Shown here piece after piece: positions 44,125 to 52,798 of a DNA stretch of 64,000 bases. Positions within the stretch are counted from its first letter, which is position 1, and each line of letters opens with the position of its first letter. The translations under genes and the position numbers were made by a program. The stretch comes from Streptomyces lydicus (GTDB lineage Bacteria > Actinomycetota > Actinomycetes > Streptomycetales > Streptomycetaceae). The notes under the pieces are model-generated. The model saw nothing but the letters and a program-made list of their open reading frames with translations, ran no database searches and was not told the DNA's origin. The stretch is taken from positions 1 to 64,000 of the forward strand of contig NZ_JNZA01000035.1 of NCBI RefSeq assembly GCF_000717345.1. The letters run 5' to 3'.

Positions 44125-45045
44125 ATGGCTGAACTGATGGGGCGCGACGGCAGCTGGAGCTTCGACGGGGAGGGCGTGCGCATCGTGCCCGGGCGGGAGC
44201 GCGGGGTGCACAAACTCCGCCAGGACCTGGGCGAGTTCACGGTGCCGCTGACCGCGCTGGCCGGCATCGCCCACGAACCGGCCCGCAAGGGCGGCCGGTT
44301 ACGCCTGCGACTACGGGACGGCGCCGACCCGCTGCTGATGGTCACCGGCGGCGGCCTGCCGGACGACGCGAACCCGTACCAGATGGCGGTGGACGCCGGG
44401 CGGGTCGACGTCGCCGAGTACTTCGTCGACACGGTGCGGCAGGCCCTGTTGCTGGAACAGATACCGGACGGGCCCTGCGACCGCTACCTGCTGCCCGGCC
44501 CGGCCGTGCCGCTGACCGCCGCCGGGGTCGACGGGGTGGCCGCCTTCGACGGCGAGCGGGTGACACTGGAGTGGCGCTGGAACACCAGCGAGATCAAACG
44601 GAATCACGGCCCCCGGGAGTTCGCACTGGCCGATCTGGCGGCGGTGGAGTGGCGGGCCGCCGCGGGCCTGGAGTCCGGCTACCTCCGCTTCCGTACGCAC
44701 CACACGACCGACCGTCCCAAGCCCGAGCACGACCCCAACTCCATCGAGCTGTGGGGCTTCAAGAAGGAGAGCGGCACCACGGCGCTGCTGGCGGCCGCGG
44801 TGACGGTCCGGCTGCCGCACCCGGCCGCCGGCACCAGGACCGCGGACGCCCCGGCCGCCCTCGCACCGTCCGCGGACTCCCGGGCGCTCCCCGCCCCCGG
44901 GCCGGCGGCCGCCCCCGCCGAGGACCACGACGCCCTGCTGCGCCGGCTGCGCGAACTGGGCACGCTGCGCCAGGAGGGCATCCTGACCGAGGACGAGTTC
45001 ACCGCCACCAAGGCCGCCGTCCTGCGGCGCTTCCACACCCCCTGA
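44125..45045 (+). CDS. DUF4429-SHOCT protein with a TTA codon
   Basis: A 306-residue protein with two DUF4429-like beta domains (about residues 1-115 and 125-235), each opening with a short W/F-rich segment (DGSWSFDGEGVRIVPG; VAAFDGERVTLEWRW), a linker rich in Ala and Pro, and a C-terminal SHOCT motif (LLRRLRELGTLRQEGILTEDEFTATKAAVL). SHOCT tails often mediate oligomerisation or nucleic-acid contact, but function is unknown. Codon 59 is TTA, so translation should need the bldA tRNA. The message is probably leaderless. Confidence 0.85.
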   Translation: MAELMGRDGSWSFDGEGVRIVPGRERGVHKLRQDLGEFTVPLTALAGIAHEPARKGGRLRLRLRDGADPLLMVTGGGLPDDANPYQMAVDAGRVDVAEYFVDTVRQALLLEQIPDGPCDRYLLPGPAVPLTAAGVDGVAAFDGERVTLEWRWNTSEIKRNHGPREFALADLAAVEWRAAAGLESGYLRFRTHHTTDRPKPEHDPNSIELWGFKKESGTTALLAAAVTVRLPHPAAGTRTADAPAALAPSADSRALPAPGPAAAPAEDHDALLRRLRELGTLRQEGILTEDEFTATKAAVLRRFHTP

Positions 45046-45123
45046 CGGTGCGCCGGGCCGGACCCGGCGCGTCCGATCCGCGAGACGCGCCGCGGCCGCC
45101 CGGTCTGCTCCGGGTGCGGCGTT

Positions 45124-45129
45124 TACGCT
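45124..45129 (+). promoter_or_regulatory. Candidate -10 element for leaderless SDR mRNA
   Basis: TACGCT ends 6 nt before the ATG at 45136 with no ribosome-binding site in between. Weaker than the other cases of this kind in the window. Confidence 0.35.
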
Positions 45130-45135
45130 GCCGCC

Positions 45136-46071
45136 ATGGCACAGAACACAGAGCGGGCACGGGCGGCACAGGCATCCCCGACGGCGCGGGCCGGACAGGT
45201 GGGCGGGGCGGCGACCGCGACCCGGCCGACGCTGCCGGCCCCCGCCTCACGGGCCGGGCAGAGCGCGCAGACGGCCTCGGCGCCGCAGGAGGCCCGGCAG
45301 GGCGGGGCGGCGCCCCGGAAGGTGGCCGTGGTCACCGGCGCCGGTTCCGGCATCGGACGGGCGGTGGCCCGGGCCCTGGCCGAGGCCGGCTGGACGCTGG
45401 CGCTGGCCGGCCGGCGCGCCGAGGCGCTGGCGGAGACCTCCCGCCTGATGGGCCTCACCGGCCCCGACAGCCCCGCGGTGCTGACCGTGCCGACCGACGT
45501 GACCCGCCCCGAGCAGGTCGACGCCCTCTTCGCCGCCGTACGGGACCGCTTCGGCCGGCTCGACGTGCTCTTCAACAACGCCGGCACCTTCGGCAGGACG
45601 GGGCCGCTGGAGGAGTTGGGACACGACGACTGGCGCGCGGTGGTGGACGTGAACCTCACCGGCGCGTTCCTGTGTGCCCAGGCGGCGTTCCGCGTCATGA
45701 AGGACCAGGACCCGCAGGGCGGACGGATCATCAACAACGGGTCCATCTCCGCCCACGCGCCGCGGCCGCACTCCATCGCGTACACCGCCACCAAGCACGC
45801 GGTGACCGGCCTGACCAAGTCGCTGTCCCTGGACGGCCGTCCGTACCGGATCGCCTGCGGCCAGATCGACATCGGCAACGCGGCGACCGAGATGACCGGC
45901 CGGATGCAGAGCGGGATCCTGCAGGCGAACGGGCAGATGGCGACCGAGCCGGTGATGGACGCCGCCGATGTCGCCCGCACGGTCGTCCACATGGCCGAGC
46001 TGCCGCTGGAGGCCAATGTGCAGTTCGCGACCGTGCTGGCGACGAACATGCCGTACATCGGCCGGGGTTGA
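45136..46071 (+). CDS. Short-chain dehydrogenase/reductase with N-terminal extension
   Basis: A 311-residue SDR oxidoreductase. The classical Rossmann part starts near residue 60: TGAGSGIG at 67-74, NNAG near 152, catalytic Ser in NNGSIS, Tyr216 and Lys220 in YTATK. The first 58 residues are an Ala/Thr/Gln-rich disordered extension, unusual for the family; an internal start is possible but none has a ribosome site. The -10 element fits the first ATG. Substrate and cofactor preference (probably NADP from GRRAEAL) are inference. Confidence 0.88.
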   Translation: MAQNTERARAAQASPTARAGQVGGAATATRPTLPAPASRAGQSAQTASAPQEARQGGAAPRKVAVVTGAGSGIGRAVARALAEAGWTLALAGRRAEALAETSRLMGLTGPDSPAVLTVPTDVTRPEQVDALFAAVRDRFGRLDVLFNNAGTFGRTGPLEELGHDDWRAVVDVNLTGAFLCAQAAFRVMKDQDPQGGRIINNGSISAHAPRPHSIAYTATKHAVTGLTKSLSLDGRPYRIACGQIDIGNAATEMTGRMQSGILQANGQMATEPVMDAADVARTVVHMAELPLEANVQFATVLATNMPYIGRG

Positions 46072-46245
46072 CCTCGACGGGGACTCCCGGGCCACCGATC
46101 CCCGTCCGCCCCCTGCCCTCCTGCCGCTTCCGGTGGCACCCTTACCTCGGATCCGCACCACTCGTCTGCCGGGCCGCGGTCGCGCGGCCCCGTCCCCCGC
46201 GGCCGCGCGCTGTACCGCGCGCGGCCCCCGCAGAAGGAGTTACGC

Positions 46246-47310
46246 GTGAGACGAACCGCTCGTGGCACAAAGGCCGTTGACGGCATATCCAAGGCGCGTA
46301 CCGGGGCCGGGTCCCGGGCCGCGCTCGGCACCCTGACGGCCGCCGGCACGCTGCTCGCCCTGCTGCTCCCCACCGGCCCGGCCGGCGCCGCCACGCCGCA
46401 CGGCTCCCACCGCTCCCCCGCCCCGCGCGCCGCCCTCGACGCCTTCTGGACCGCGGACCGGATGCGCGCCGCCGCCCCGCTGGACCTCGGCGCCCCGGCG
46501 AAGGGATCCGGCGCGTCCGCCGCCCTTCGCACCGCCGGCGCGGTCCCGCACGGCGCCCCGCTGAAGGTGCCGCCCACCCTTCCGCGGTTCCCCCGGCTCC
46601 CGCACGTGCCCGCGGCGCTGTCCGGCGTCCTCCCGCAGGCCGGCGGGCCCTGGACCGGCCAGGGCGCGGTCACCAGGACCACCGGGCGGGTGTTCTTCAC
46701 CTATCAGGGCCGCAACGCCTCCTGCTCCGGCGACGCGGTGACCAGCGCCAACAAGAGCACGGTGCTCACCGCGGGGCACTGCGTGAAGCTGCAGGGCGCC
46801 TGGCACACCAACTGGGTCTTCGTCCCCGGCTACCACGACGGCCAGGCCCCGTACGGCAAGTGGGCGGCCGCCTCGACGCTCTCCACCCCGCAGTGGACCG
46901 CGAGCGAGGACATCAACTACGACGTGGGGGCGGCGGTCGTCGCCCCGCTCGACGGCAAGAAGCTCACCGACGTCGTCGGCGGCCAGGGGCTGTCCTTCAA
47001 CTCCGGCTACAACAAGGCCATGTACGCCTTCGGCTACCCCGCCGCGGCGCCGTACGACGGCACCAAGCTGATCTACTGCAGCGGCACCACCCTCAAGGAC
47101 CCGCTGTTCTCCAACGACCACGGCCTGTCCTGCAACATGACCGGCGGTTCCAGCGGCGGCCCGTGGTTCACCTCGTTCGACGAGAAGACCGGCACCGGGC
47201 TGCAGTCCTCGGTCAACAGCTTCGGCTACCAGTTCCTCCCGAACACGATGTTCGGGCCGTACTTCGGCGACGACGCCAAGGCCCTGTACGACAAGGCCCA
47301 GGCGTCCTGA
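46246..47310 (+). CDS. Secreted trypsin-like serine protease
   Basis: A 354-residue extracellular serine endopeptidase. A signal peptide (about 1-48, basic start, core LTAAGTLLALLLPTGPAGA) is followed by a pro-region of about 90 residues rich in Pro and Ala. The catalytic triad is His178 (TAGHC), Asp226 (NYDVG) and Ser303 (GGSSGGPW). Four Cys could form two disulfides. The GTG start has AAGGAG 6 nt upstream. Confidence 0.93.
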   Translation: MRRTARGTKAVDGISKARTGAGSRAALGTLTAAGTLLALLLPTGPAGAATPHGSHRSPAPRAALDAFWTADRMRAAAPLDLGAPAKGSGASAALRTAGAVPHGAPLKVPPTLPRFPRLPHVPAALSGVLPQAGGPWTGQGAVTRTTGRVFFTYQGRNASCSGDAVTSANKSTVLTAGHCVKLQGAWHTNWVFVPGYHDGQAPYGKWAAASTLSTPQWTASEDINYDVGAAVVAPLDGKKLTDVVGGQGLSFNSGYNKAMYAFGYPAAAPYDGTKLIYCSGTTLKDPLFSNDHGLSCNMTGGSSGGPWFTSFDEKTGTGLQSSVNSFGYQFLPNTMFGPYFGDDAKALYDKAQAS

Positions 47311-47386
47311 CGCACGCGGACGGACCGTGCGGCGCGCCGGGAGCCCGGCCGCCGTACGGGCCGCCCGGTCACGGCCGGTGGGCCCG

Positions 47387-47596
47387 TCACGGCCGGGCCC
47401 AGCCGAAATCGTCGTAGCCCGCCCCGGCCAGCGCCGACGCCGCGACGGCGATCGCCACCAGCGCGCCGAACACCAGGAACGGCTGGAGGTGCGGGGCGAG
47501 CCGGGGCCGGCGCCGCCGGGGCCCCCGGCGGCCGCTGCCCAGCGCGCGGCCGATCCGCCGCTTCCAGTACACCAACCGGTAGTAGTGCTTGAGCAT
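47387..47596 (-). CDS. Small basic single-helix membrane protein
   Basis: A 69-residue protein with a strongly basic N-terminus (YWKRRIGRALGSGRRGPRRRRPR) and one hydrophobic helix near residues 39-58, ending GYDDFGWARP. Orientation is probably N-in. It has no family I recognise. The upstream GGGGGCGG is a moderate ribosome site. It is convergent with the serine protease. Confidence 0.5.
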   Translation of the reverse strand: MLKHYYRLVYWKRRIGRALGSGRRGPRRRRPRLAPHLQPFLVFGALVAIAVAASALAGAGYDDFGWARP

Positions 47597-47680
47597 GCCG
47601 CCCCCACCCGTACACCCATGCGAAGGAAATCCACCTGAGGGTACTGGGCGCCGGGTGGGGGCCCGGCCCGGGGACGGCCC

Positions 47681-49243
47681 TCAGCGGGAGGTCAACTCCC
47701 GCAGGGACGCCAGCAGTTCGGTACCGTCCGGGACTCCCAGGCCGGTGCAGGCGTCCCAGCCAGGGGCGGCCCGGAAGGCGCCGTTGGTTCCGTCGTTGAT
47801 CTCCCGGAAACCCCGCGAGGTGTGTCCGGGCGTCACGCCGGAGTACAGCAGCGGGTGGAGCATGCCGAGCGGACGGCCGAGCGCCTCCACCAGCCGGCAG
47901 GTCAGCGCCGCCCAGAGGGGCGCGACCGCGCTGGTGCCGCCGACGACCGTGGCCCGGCCGTTGACCAGCACCTCGTAGCCGGTGGCGGGGTCGGCGGCGC
48001 CCGAGACGTCCGGCACGCCGCGCCCGGGGGCGCTGCCGTTGTGCGGAACACCGGCCGCGTTCTGCCAGACCGGGAGGCCGAAGGCCACGCTGACGCCGCC
48101 GCCGGTGGCGCCGCCGCCGTCGCCGCCCCACACCCGTTCGCTGTGCACCTCACCGGTGGCGGGGTCGGCGTCCAGGCTGGTGCCGCCGCAGGCCAGGGCG
48201 TGCGGGCTGGACGCCGGGAAGTCGGTGTGCGCCCGGCCGTCGTGGACGCCGTCGTCGCTGCCGTCGTCGCCGGCCGCCACGCACACCGTCACACCGAGCG
48301 CCGCGGCGTCGGCGAACGCCTCGTCCAACGCGGCACGGGCCTGCTCGGTCCAGAATTCCTCCGGCGCGCCCCAGCTGATGCTCAGCGCGGCGGGCGTGGG
48401 CGTGGCGTGCACGGCCTGGCTCACCGCGGAGATGAAGCCCTGGTCGGTGTTGGGGGCGAAGTACACCTTCTGCTCGGCGCCGGGCGCCAGCGCGCCCGCG
48501 ACCTGCATGTCCAGCACCACCTCGACGTCCGCGTCCCGGCCGGGGTGGTTGCGGCCGGTCCCGACGCTCACCGCGGTCACCTGCGGCGTCGGCAGACCGA
48601 GCGAGCGGAAGTAGGCGTCGAGGTCCCCCTTCCGGTAACCGCCATCGAATTCGGCCACGGCCAGGACCTGGCCGCTGCCGTCGGTCCCGGGCGGGAAGTG
48701 GTACACGTTCCCGAGTTCCGTCGGCTTGTAGGAGATCCGGCGGGCCTCGGCATGGGCGTGCCGCAGATGGGGACGCACCTGCGGGCGGTCGTCCAGGCCG
48801 AGCACCGCCACGATCAGGCCGTCCAGCTCCGCGGGCACCTCCAGCGTGCCCTCGCGGTGCCGGTGTTCGACGGGTGCGCCGCCGGCCGGGTCGGGGCTGG
48901 CCGCCCGGGAGAGTTCGGTGCGGAACGCCGCGGTCATCTGCTCCGCGGTGCCCGTCACCCGCATCTGCCGGGAGGCCAGGTCGACGTCGGTCACCCGTAC
49001 GCCGAAGCGGCTCAGGACGTCGCGCACACGGTCGGCGTCGGCGGGCTCGGCGCCGTACCGCTCCGCCAGCTCGGGCTGCGGGATGGTCTCGGGCCCGGTC
49101 ACCAGCTCGTGGGGGACCTCCGCGCGGCGCCGCAGCACGATGGTGGCCTCGACGGGCGCCGACGCGGCGAGGGGGCCGGCGGAGCGCGCCTGGGGCGCCG
49201 CCGAGCGTTCACTGCCGGGAATGGGGACAAATTGCTCATTCAT
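47681..49243 (-). CDS. Sedolisin (S53) family peptidase without a signal peptide
   Basis: A 520-residue acid serine-carboxyl peptidase of the kumamolisin type. The prodomain (about 1-165) ends before RRISYKPTELGNVYHFP. The Glu/Asp/Ser triad is Glu241 and Asp245 in DVEVVLDMQV and Ser438 in GGTSAVAPLWA, with oxyanion Asp in AAGDDGSDDG and a C-terminal Ca2+ site region (FREINDGTNGAFRAAPGWDACTG has the family's form). No export signal is visible at the N-terminus, as in kumamolisin precursors with unclear export. Confidence 0.92.
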   Translation of the reverse strand: MNEQFVPIPGSERSAAPQARSAGPLAASAPVEATIVLRRRAEVPHELVTGPETIPQPELAERYGAEPADADRVRDVLSRFGVRVTDVDLASRQMRVTGTAEQMTAAFRTELSRAASPDPAGGAPVEHRHREGTLEVPAELDGLIVAVLGLDDRPQVRPHLRHAHAEARRISYKPTELGNVYHFPPGTDGSGQVLAVAEFDGGYRKGDLDAYFRSLGLPTPQVTAVSVGTGRNHPGRDADVEVVLDMQVAGALAPGAEQKVYFAPNTDQGFISAVSQAVHATPTPAALSISWGAPEEFWTEQARAALDEAFADAAALGVTVCVAAGDDGSDDGVHDGRAHTDFPASSPHALACGGTSLDADPATGEVHSERVWGGDGGGATGGGVSVAFGLPVWQNAAGVPHNGSAPGRGVPDVSGAADPATGYEVLVNGRATVVGGTSAVAPLWAALTCRLVEALGRPLGMLHPLLYSGVTPGHTSRGFREINDGTNGAFRAAPGWDACTGLGVPDGTELLASLRELTSR

Positions 49244-49395
49244 AGCACAAAGTATCGGCCCGGTAACGCTCCGCCCGCATGTCGAGGCCGCCGCCGCGGG
49301 CCCGGCCGGGCGTAGGGTCGCGCCCGTGACCCACCTCGACGGGCGCCGCGGCGACCGCGGCGCGGGGTGCGGCGGGGCAGGAGGCGAGGGGTGCG

Positions 49396-50010
49396 ATGAG
49401 GAAGATCGTGCTGATGATGTCGGTGTCCGTGGACGGCTTCTTCGAGGGCCCGGACCGCGAGCTCGACTGGCACCTGGTCGACGACGAGCTGCACCGCCAC
49501 TTCAACGAGCAGCTCGCCGCGATGGGCGCCTTCCTCAGCGGGCGCGTCACCCACGAGCTGATGGCCGGCTACTGGCCCACCGCCGACGCCGACCCCGCAG
49601 CCACCGGCCCGGAGGCCGAATTCGCCGCCATCTGGCGGGAGATGCCCAAGATCGTGTACTCCCGGACCCTGCCGCGGGCCGACTGGAACACGACGATCGC
49701 GCGGGAGGTCGACGTCGACGAGATCGAGGCGCTCAAGGCGCGGCCCGGCGGGGACCTGGCGCTCGGCGGCGCCGACCTGGCCGCGTCCTTCCTGCGCCAC
49801 GACCTGGTCGACGAGTACCGCCTCTACGTCCACCCCGTCGTCCTCGGCCGCGGCAGGCCGCTCTTCCCGTCCGCGGACACCCGTAGGGGCCTCACGCTCA
49901 TCGGGAGCCGGACCTTCGGCAACGGGGTCGTCCTGCTCCACTACGGGCGTCAGGCGCTGGGCCGGTCCCGGCAGGAGAGCGCGTCGATGGTCTCCTCGCG
50001 CGGCCGGTAG
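49396..50010 (+). CDS. Dihydrofolate reductase family protein (RibD C-terminal fold)
   Basis: A 204-residue reductase-fold protein related to the RibD C-terminal domain, presumably NADPH-binding. It starts MRKIVLMMSVSVDGFFEG, with GRVTHELMAGYWP, KIVYSRTL and GGADLAASFLRHDLVDEYRLYVHPVVLGRGRPLF, the typical series. The substrate is unknown. The last 20 codons overlap the 3' end of the convergent solute-binding protein gene by 61 bp, and residues after GVVLLHYG look like read-through tail. Confidence 0.9.
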   Translation: MRKIVLMMSVSVDGFFEGPDRELDWHLVDDELHRHFNEQLAAMGAFLSGRVTHELMAGYWPTADADPAATGPEAEFAAIWREMPKIVYSRTLPRADWNTTIAREVDVDEIEALKARPGGDLALGGADLAASFLRHDLVDEYRLYVHPVVLGRGRPLFPSADTRRGLTLIGSRTFGNGVVLLHYGRQALGRSRQESASMVSSRGR

Positions 50011-50852
50011 TCGGTCTCCCAGGTGGGGTCGGCCTTCGGGATGGACCACAGCGAGGTCGAGAAGTCGTGGCTCCAGGTGTTGCTGCCGACGTACTCGCGC
50101 AGCGCGTCACGCAGCCGCAGGCAGTCCTTGCGGTGCCCCTTGTTCATGGCGATGCCGTAGTGGTTGGCGGAGCCGTAGGTGAGGTCGGGGACGACCCGCA
50201 GGTCGGGGTTCTCCTGGGTGAAGCCGTACAGGATCATCTGGTCGGTCGAGACCGCGTCGGCGACCTTCTTGACCTTGAGGTCGGCGAGGCAGCTGGAGGC
50301 GTCCGGCCGCTCGTAGACCGCGATCCGGCTGTACTCCGGGCCCTCCAGCGTGGTCGCCGAGGTGGTTCCCGGCCAGGTGCAGACGCGCTTGCCGAAGAGG
50401 TCGTCCGGTTTGCGGATCCGGTGGTCGTTCCGGCGCACCAGGATGCCCTGGTACGTCGAGGCGTACGGGCCCGCGAAGTCCAGTTCCTTCATCCGGTCGA
50501 CGGTGATCGAGAACGTCGCCACGACCAGGTCCTTCTTCTTCCCGGTGAGCACCGCGCTGCGGTCCTCGGACGGCACGATCCCGAAGTCCGGCTCGGCACC
50601 GACGGACGCGAGGATCTGCCGCGCGACGGTGATGTCGAACCCGGAGAACTTGTAGGTGTGGACCACGCCCGTCCCCGGCTGGTCGTTCTTCGCCCCGACC
50701 GAGACCTTGCCGGACGCGAAGAGCGACGGCGGCTCCGACGTGCCGCAGGCGGCGGCCGACGCGGCGAGCGTGGCCAGCGCCGCGGCCGCGAGCGCGCGGT
50801 GCCGGCGGGCACGGCGCCGTCCGTGCGGGGCGCGTGCGGCTCCTGTGGTCAT
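49950..50852 (-). CDS. Orphan family 3 solute-binding lipoprotein
   Basis: A 300-residue extracellular amino-acid-type binding protein (glutamate-binding class). The lipobox is near Cys36 (ASAAAC). The body shows KVSVGAKNDQPGTG, FSGFDITVARQIL, DLVVATFSITVDRMKELDFAGPY and a Cys-containing hinge (GKRVCTWPG; SSCLADLKVK). No ABC permease or ATPase gene is adjacent. It lies 42 bp downstream of the motif-bearing membrane protein gene on the same strand, so it may be cotranscribed and act as a sensor rather than a transporter part. Confidence 0.88.
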   Translation of the reverse strand: MTTGAARAPHGRRRARRHRALAAAALATLAASAAACGTSEPPSLFASGKVSVGAKNDQPGTGVVHTYKFSGFDITVARQILASVGAEPDFGIVPSEDRSAVLTGKKKDLVVATFSITVDRMKELDFAGPYASTYQGILVRRNDHRIRKPDDLFGKRVCTWPGTTSATTLEGPEYSRIAVYERPDASSCLADLKVKKVADAVSTDQMILYGFTQENPDLRVVPDLTYGSANHYGIAMNKGHRKDCLRLRDALREYVGSNTWSHDFSTSLWSIPKADPTWETDYRPREETIDALSCRDRPSA

Positions 50853-50894
50853 CTCTCCCCCGTTCCCGCCGGCTGCCCGGCGTCATGCGTCCGG

Positions 50895-51623
50895 TTACTT
50901 GTCGTGCAGCACCGCGCCCGTCGCCCGTACGTCCATCCGGCAGCCCCGGGCGGTGTGCAGCCGCACCCCGATGCGTACGGCCCCGGCCCGCGCCCCGAGC
51001 GAGAAGTCGGCGGTGCCGCCGGGACGGACGTCCGTCGGCTGGGCGGCGGCGCCCGAGGTGAGCAGCGAGAGGGTGGCGCGGGTGTCCGGCAGGCAGGTCG
51101 GGCCGGCCGGGTCGTGGTCGGCGATGGCCAGCGTCAGCCGCAGGGCGTCGCGCGGCTCCGCGAGGGCGGGCGCGTCGAGACGGAGGGTGAGCGTGCGGTG
51201 GGCCTCCTCGTCCAGCGGCTGCCGGCCCTCGGTGCGTACCTGCCCGGTCACATCGATCTCGCCGTGCGCCACGACCTGCTGGAACGTCAGCCAGCCGCCG
51301 ACCGTCGCCAGCACGGAGACCAGCGACAGCACGCCGATCACCAGGGCGTCACGGGGTCGTCGGTCGAGGACCCGGGCGGCGGCCGCGAGCAGCGAGAGGC
51401 CGGTGAGGACGCCCCACAGGACGTACTGCCGGGCCGGTCCGTCCGGCCACCGCGCCCCGGCGGCCACCACGGCGGCGCAGGCCAGCAGCAGGGGCAGCCA
51501 GCGCGCGCTGGGGTGCATCACCCAACGGATGATCACGTTCCGGATGTCGTTGGCCGCGATGGAGTGATCGCCGTGCGCCGTCGGGCTGTTGTAGACGTCG
51601 CCGCCCCCGCCGGCGCGACTCAC
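50895..51623 (-). CDS. Three-pass membrane protein with N-terminal shared motif
   Basis: A 242-residue protein of unknown family. Residues 10-27 (VYNSPTAHGDHSIAANDI) repeat a motif found at the C-terminus of the protein encoded just upstream. Three hydrophobic helices follow (about 42-58, 66-86 and 92-114), which would leave the motif in the cytoplasm and the C-terminal 125 residues outside. That outer part is beta-rich with two Cys (TCLPD and GCRMD) suited to a disulfide. The start overlaps the upstream stop in an ATGA, so the two proteins are made together. I infer a receptor-like or partner role. Confidence 0.8.
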   Translation of the reverse strand: MSRAGGGGDVYNSPTAHGDHSIAANDIRNVIIRWVMHPSARWLPLLLACAAVVAAGARWPDGPARQYVLWGVLTGLSLLAAAARVLDRRPRDALVIGVLSLVSVLATVGGWLTFQQVVAHGEIDVTGQVRTEGRQPLDEEAHRTLTLRLDAPALAEPRDALRLTLAIADHDPAGPTCLPDTRATLSLLTSGAAAQPTDVRPGGTADFSLGARAGAVRIGVRLHTARGCRMDVRATGAVLHDK

Positions 51624-52102
51624 GCCCCGCCCCGCCCGTCCGACCCGCCCATGTGGATGTCGCCGTGGATCTCGACGGCCGCGATGGAGCCCTGCCCGGT
51701 CGCGGTCGGCGTGTTGTAGACGGTGGACCCGCCCGCGAACGAGGCGAGCCGGGTGACCTGGTCCAGGAGGTGCGGCGCGTCCCGCCTTGCCGCCGGCGCC
51801 CGCAGCCAGGACGTCACCGCGGCGGACAGCACCTGCCGCTCCTGGCCGGTGAGGGACGCGAGCAGCGCGTCGAGGGCATCGGCGCGGTCGGCGTCGAGGA
51901 GCGGCTGATCGGCACCGCCGTCGAGCCCCCCGCCGGCGTCGTCCCCGCGGCGCAGCAGCCGCCGGAAGAAACCCTCGCCGGCGGTCACGGTGCGCTCGGC
52001 GATCCGCTGCTGGGCAGCGGTGATGACGGACGTGCCCAGGCTGTTCGCGGCCAGCGCGAGATAGGGAGCGATCTCGGCGGATACGGTCGCCAGGTCGGAC
52101 AT
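51620..52102 (-). CDS. Small helical protein with C-terminal amyloid-like signalling motif
   Basis: A 160-residue protein. Residues 8-50 (AEIAPYLALAANSLGTSVI, then RTVTAGEGFFRRLLRR) form amphipathic helices followed by a Gly/Asp linker and a second helical region (78-120). The tail 128-146 reads VYNTPTATGQGSIAAVEI, followed by HGDIHMGG, and matches the N-terminus of the next protein at 12 of 18 positions. A helical domain plus short C-terminal motif is the layout of bacterial Bell-domain proteins with amyloid signalling motifs, but I assign it by resemblance only. The start is supported by GGGGGAGG upstream. Confidence 0.78.
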   Translation of the reverse strand: MSDLATVSAEIAPYLALAANSLGTSVITAAQQRIAERTVTAGEGFFRRLLRRGDDAGGGLDGGADQPLLDADRADALDALLASLTGQERQVLSAAVTSWLRAPAARRDAPHLLDQVTRLASFAGGSTVYNTPTATGQGSIAAVEIHGDIHMGGSDGRGGA

Positions 52103-52336
52103 CCGGGCCTCCCCCTCATGGTCACGGGCATAATGCCGCAACACCCTTACGGGAAAGGCGTGTTACCCATGTTGAGGGTGCATCACACCCATACCAATGG
52201 GGGGTTTCGGGCCGGTTTTCCCACCAGCACTGCGAGAGACGCACGGTGCGCCGCCCCACCCCACCCCCCAGCCCGCAAAAAGGCCCCGCCCCGCCCCTGC
52301 GACCAGGGGCGACGCGAGGCCGAGAAGGCGCGACGA

Positions 52337-52696
52337 CTACGACAGGCCCGCCCCCGGCACCGGAAGCGCGCCTTCGGTACCCATCTTCGCCGTCTCCCCC
52401 AGCATCTCCGCGGCCGAGCCCGCACCCTGGCCGACGGCGGGCGCCGCCGCACCCGTGGTCTCCCCCGTAACGGGCGCCGCAGCGCCCACCGCACCACCAG
52501 CCGTCTCCGCCACCGCACCCGTCGCCCGGCCGGCCGTCTCCGCGGCACCACCCGCCGCCTCCCCCGCGCCACCCGTGTCGACGGCCGACAGCCCGCCCAC
52601 GTCAGGCGCCTTCGGCAGTTCCACGGCCTGGGCGGCACCGACCGACCCCATCAGGGCGGCTGCGGCGGTAGCGGCCGCCGTGAGGACTCGTCGCAT
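52337..52696 (-). CDS. Small secreted Ala/Gly/Thr-repeat protein
   Basis: A 119-residue exported protein. The signal peptide (RRVLTAAATAAAALMGSVGAAQA) cleaves near residue 24. The rest is a low-complexity series of short repeats built on GAAETAG, GAVAETAGG and GAAAPVTG, ending with AEMLGETAKMGTEG. AAGGAG lies 5 nt before the ATG. Related small repeat proteins occur in Streptomyces envelopes, but I assign no function. It sits between the motif operon and the SLOG genes, on the same strand as both. Confidence 0.75.
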   Translation of the reverse strand: MRRVLTAAATAAAALMGSVGAAQAVELPKAPDVGGLSAVDTGGAGEAAGGAAETAGRATGAVAETAGGAVGAAAPVTGETTGAAAPAVGQGAGSAAEMLGETAKMGTEGALPVPGAGLS

Positions 52697-52798
52697 CAAG
52701 ACTCCTTAAGAAGGTGCGGACATGAGCTTTTACGATGAGAACGACATCCCCCACTCCCGGACACGCCCCGCACGGACGCCCCCGGGGCATGCCGGGCC

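Noticed and set aside
51653..52738. Plus-strand reading frames across the motif operon and the small secreted protein gene
   Set aside because: No ribosome sites and random Arg/Pro-rich translation; the minus-strand genes have ribosome sites and overlapping start-stop pairs.
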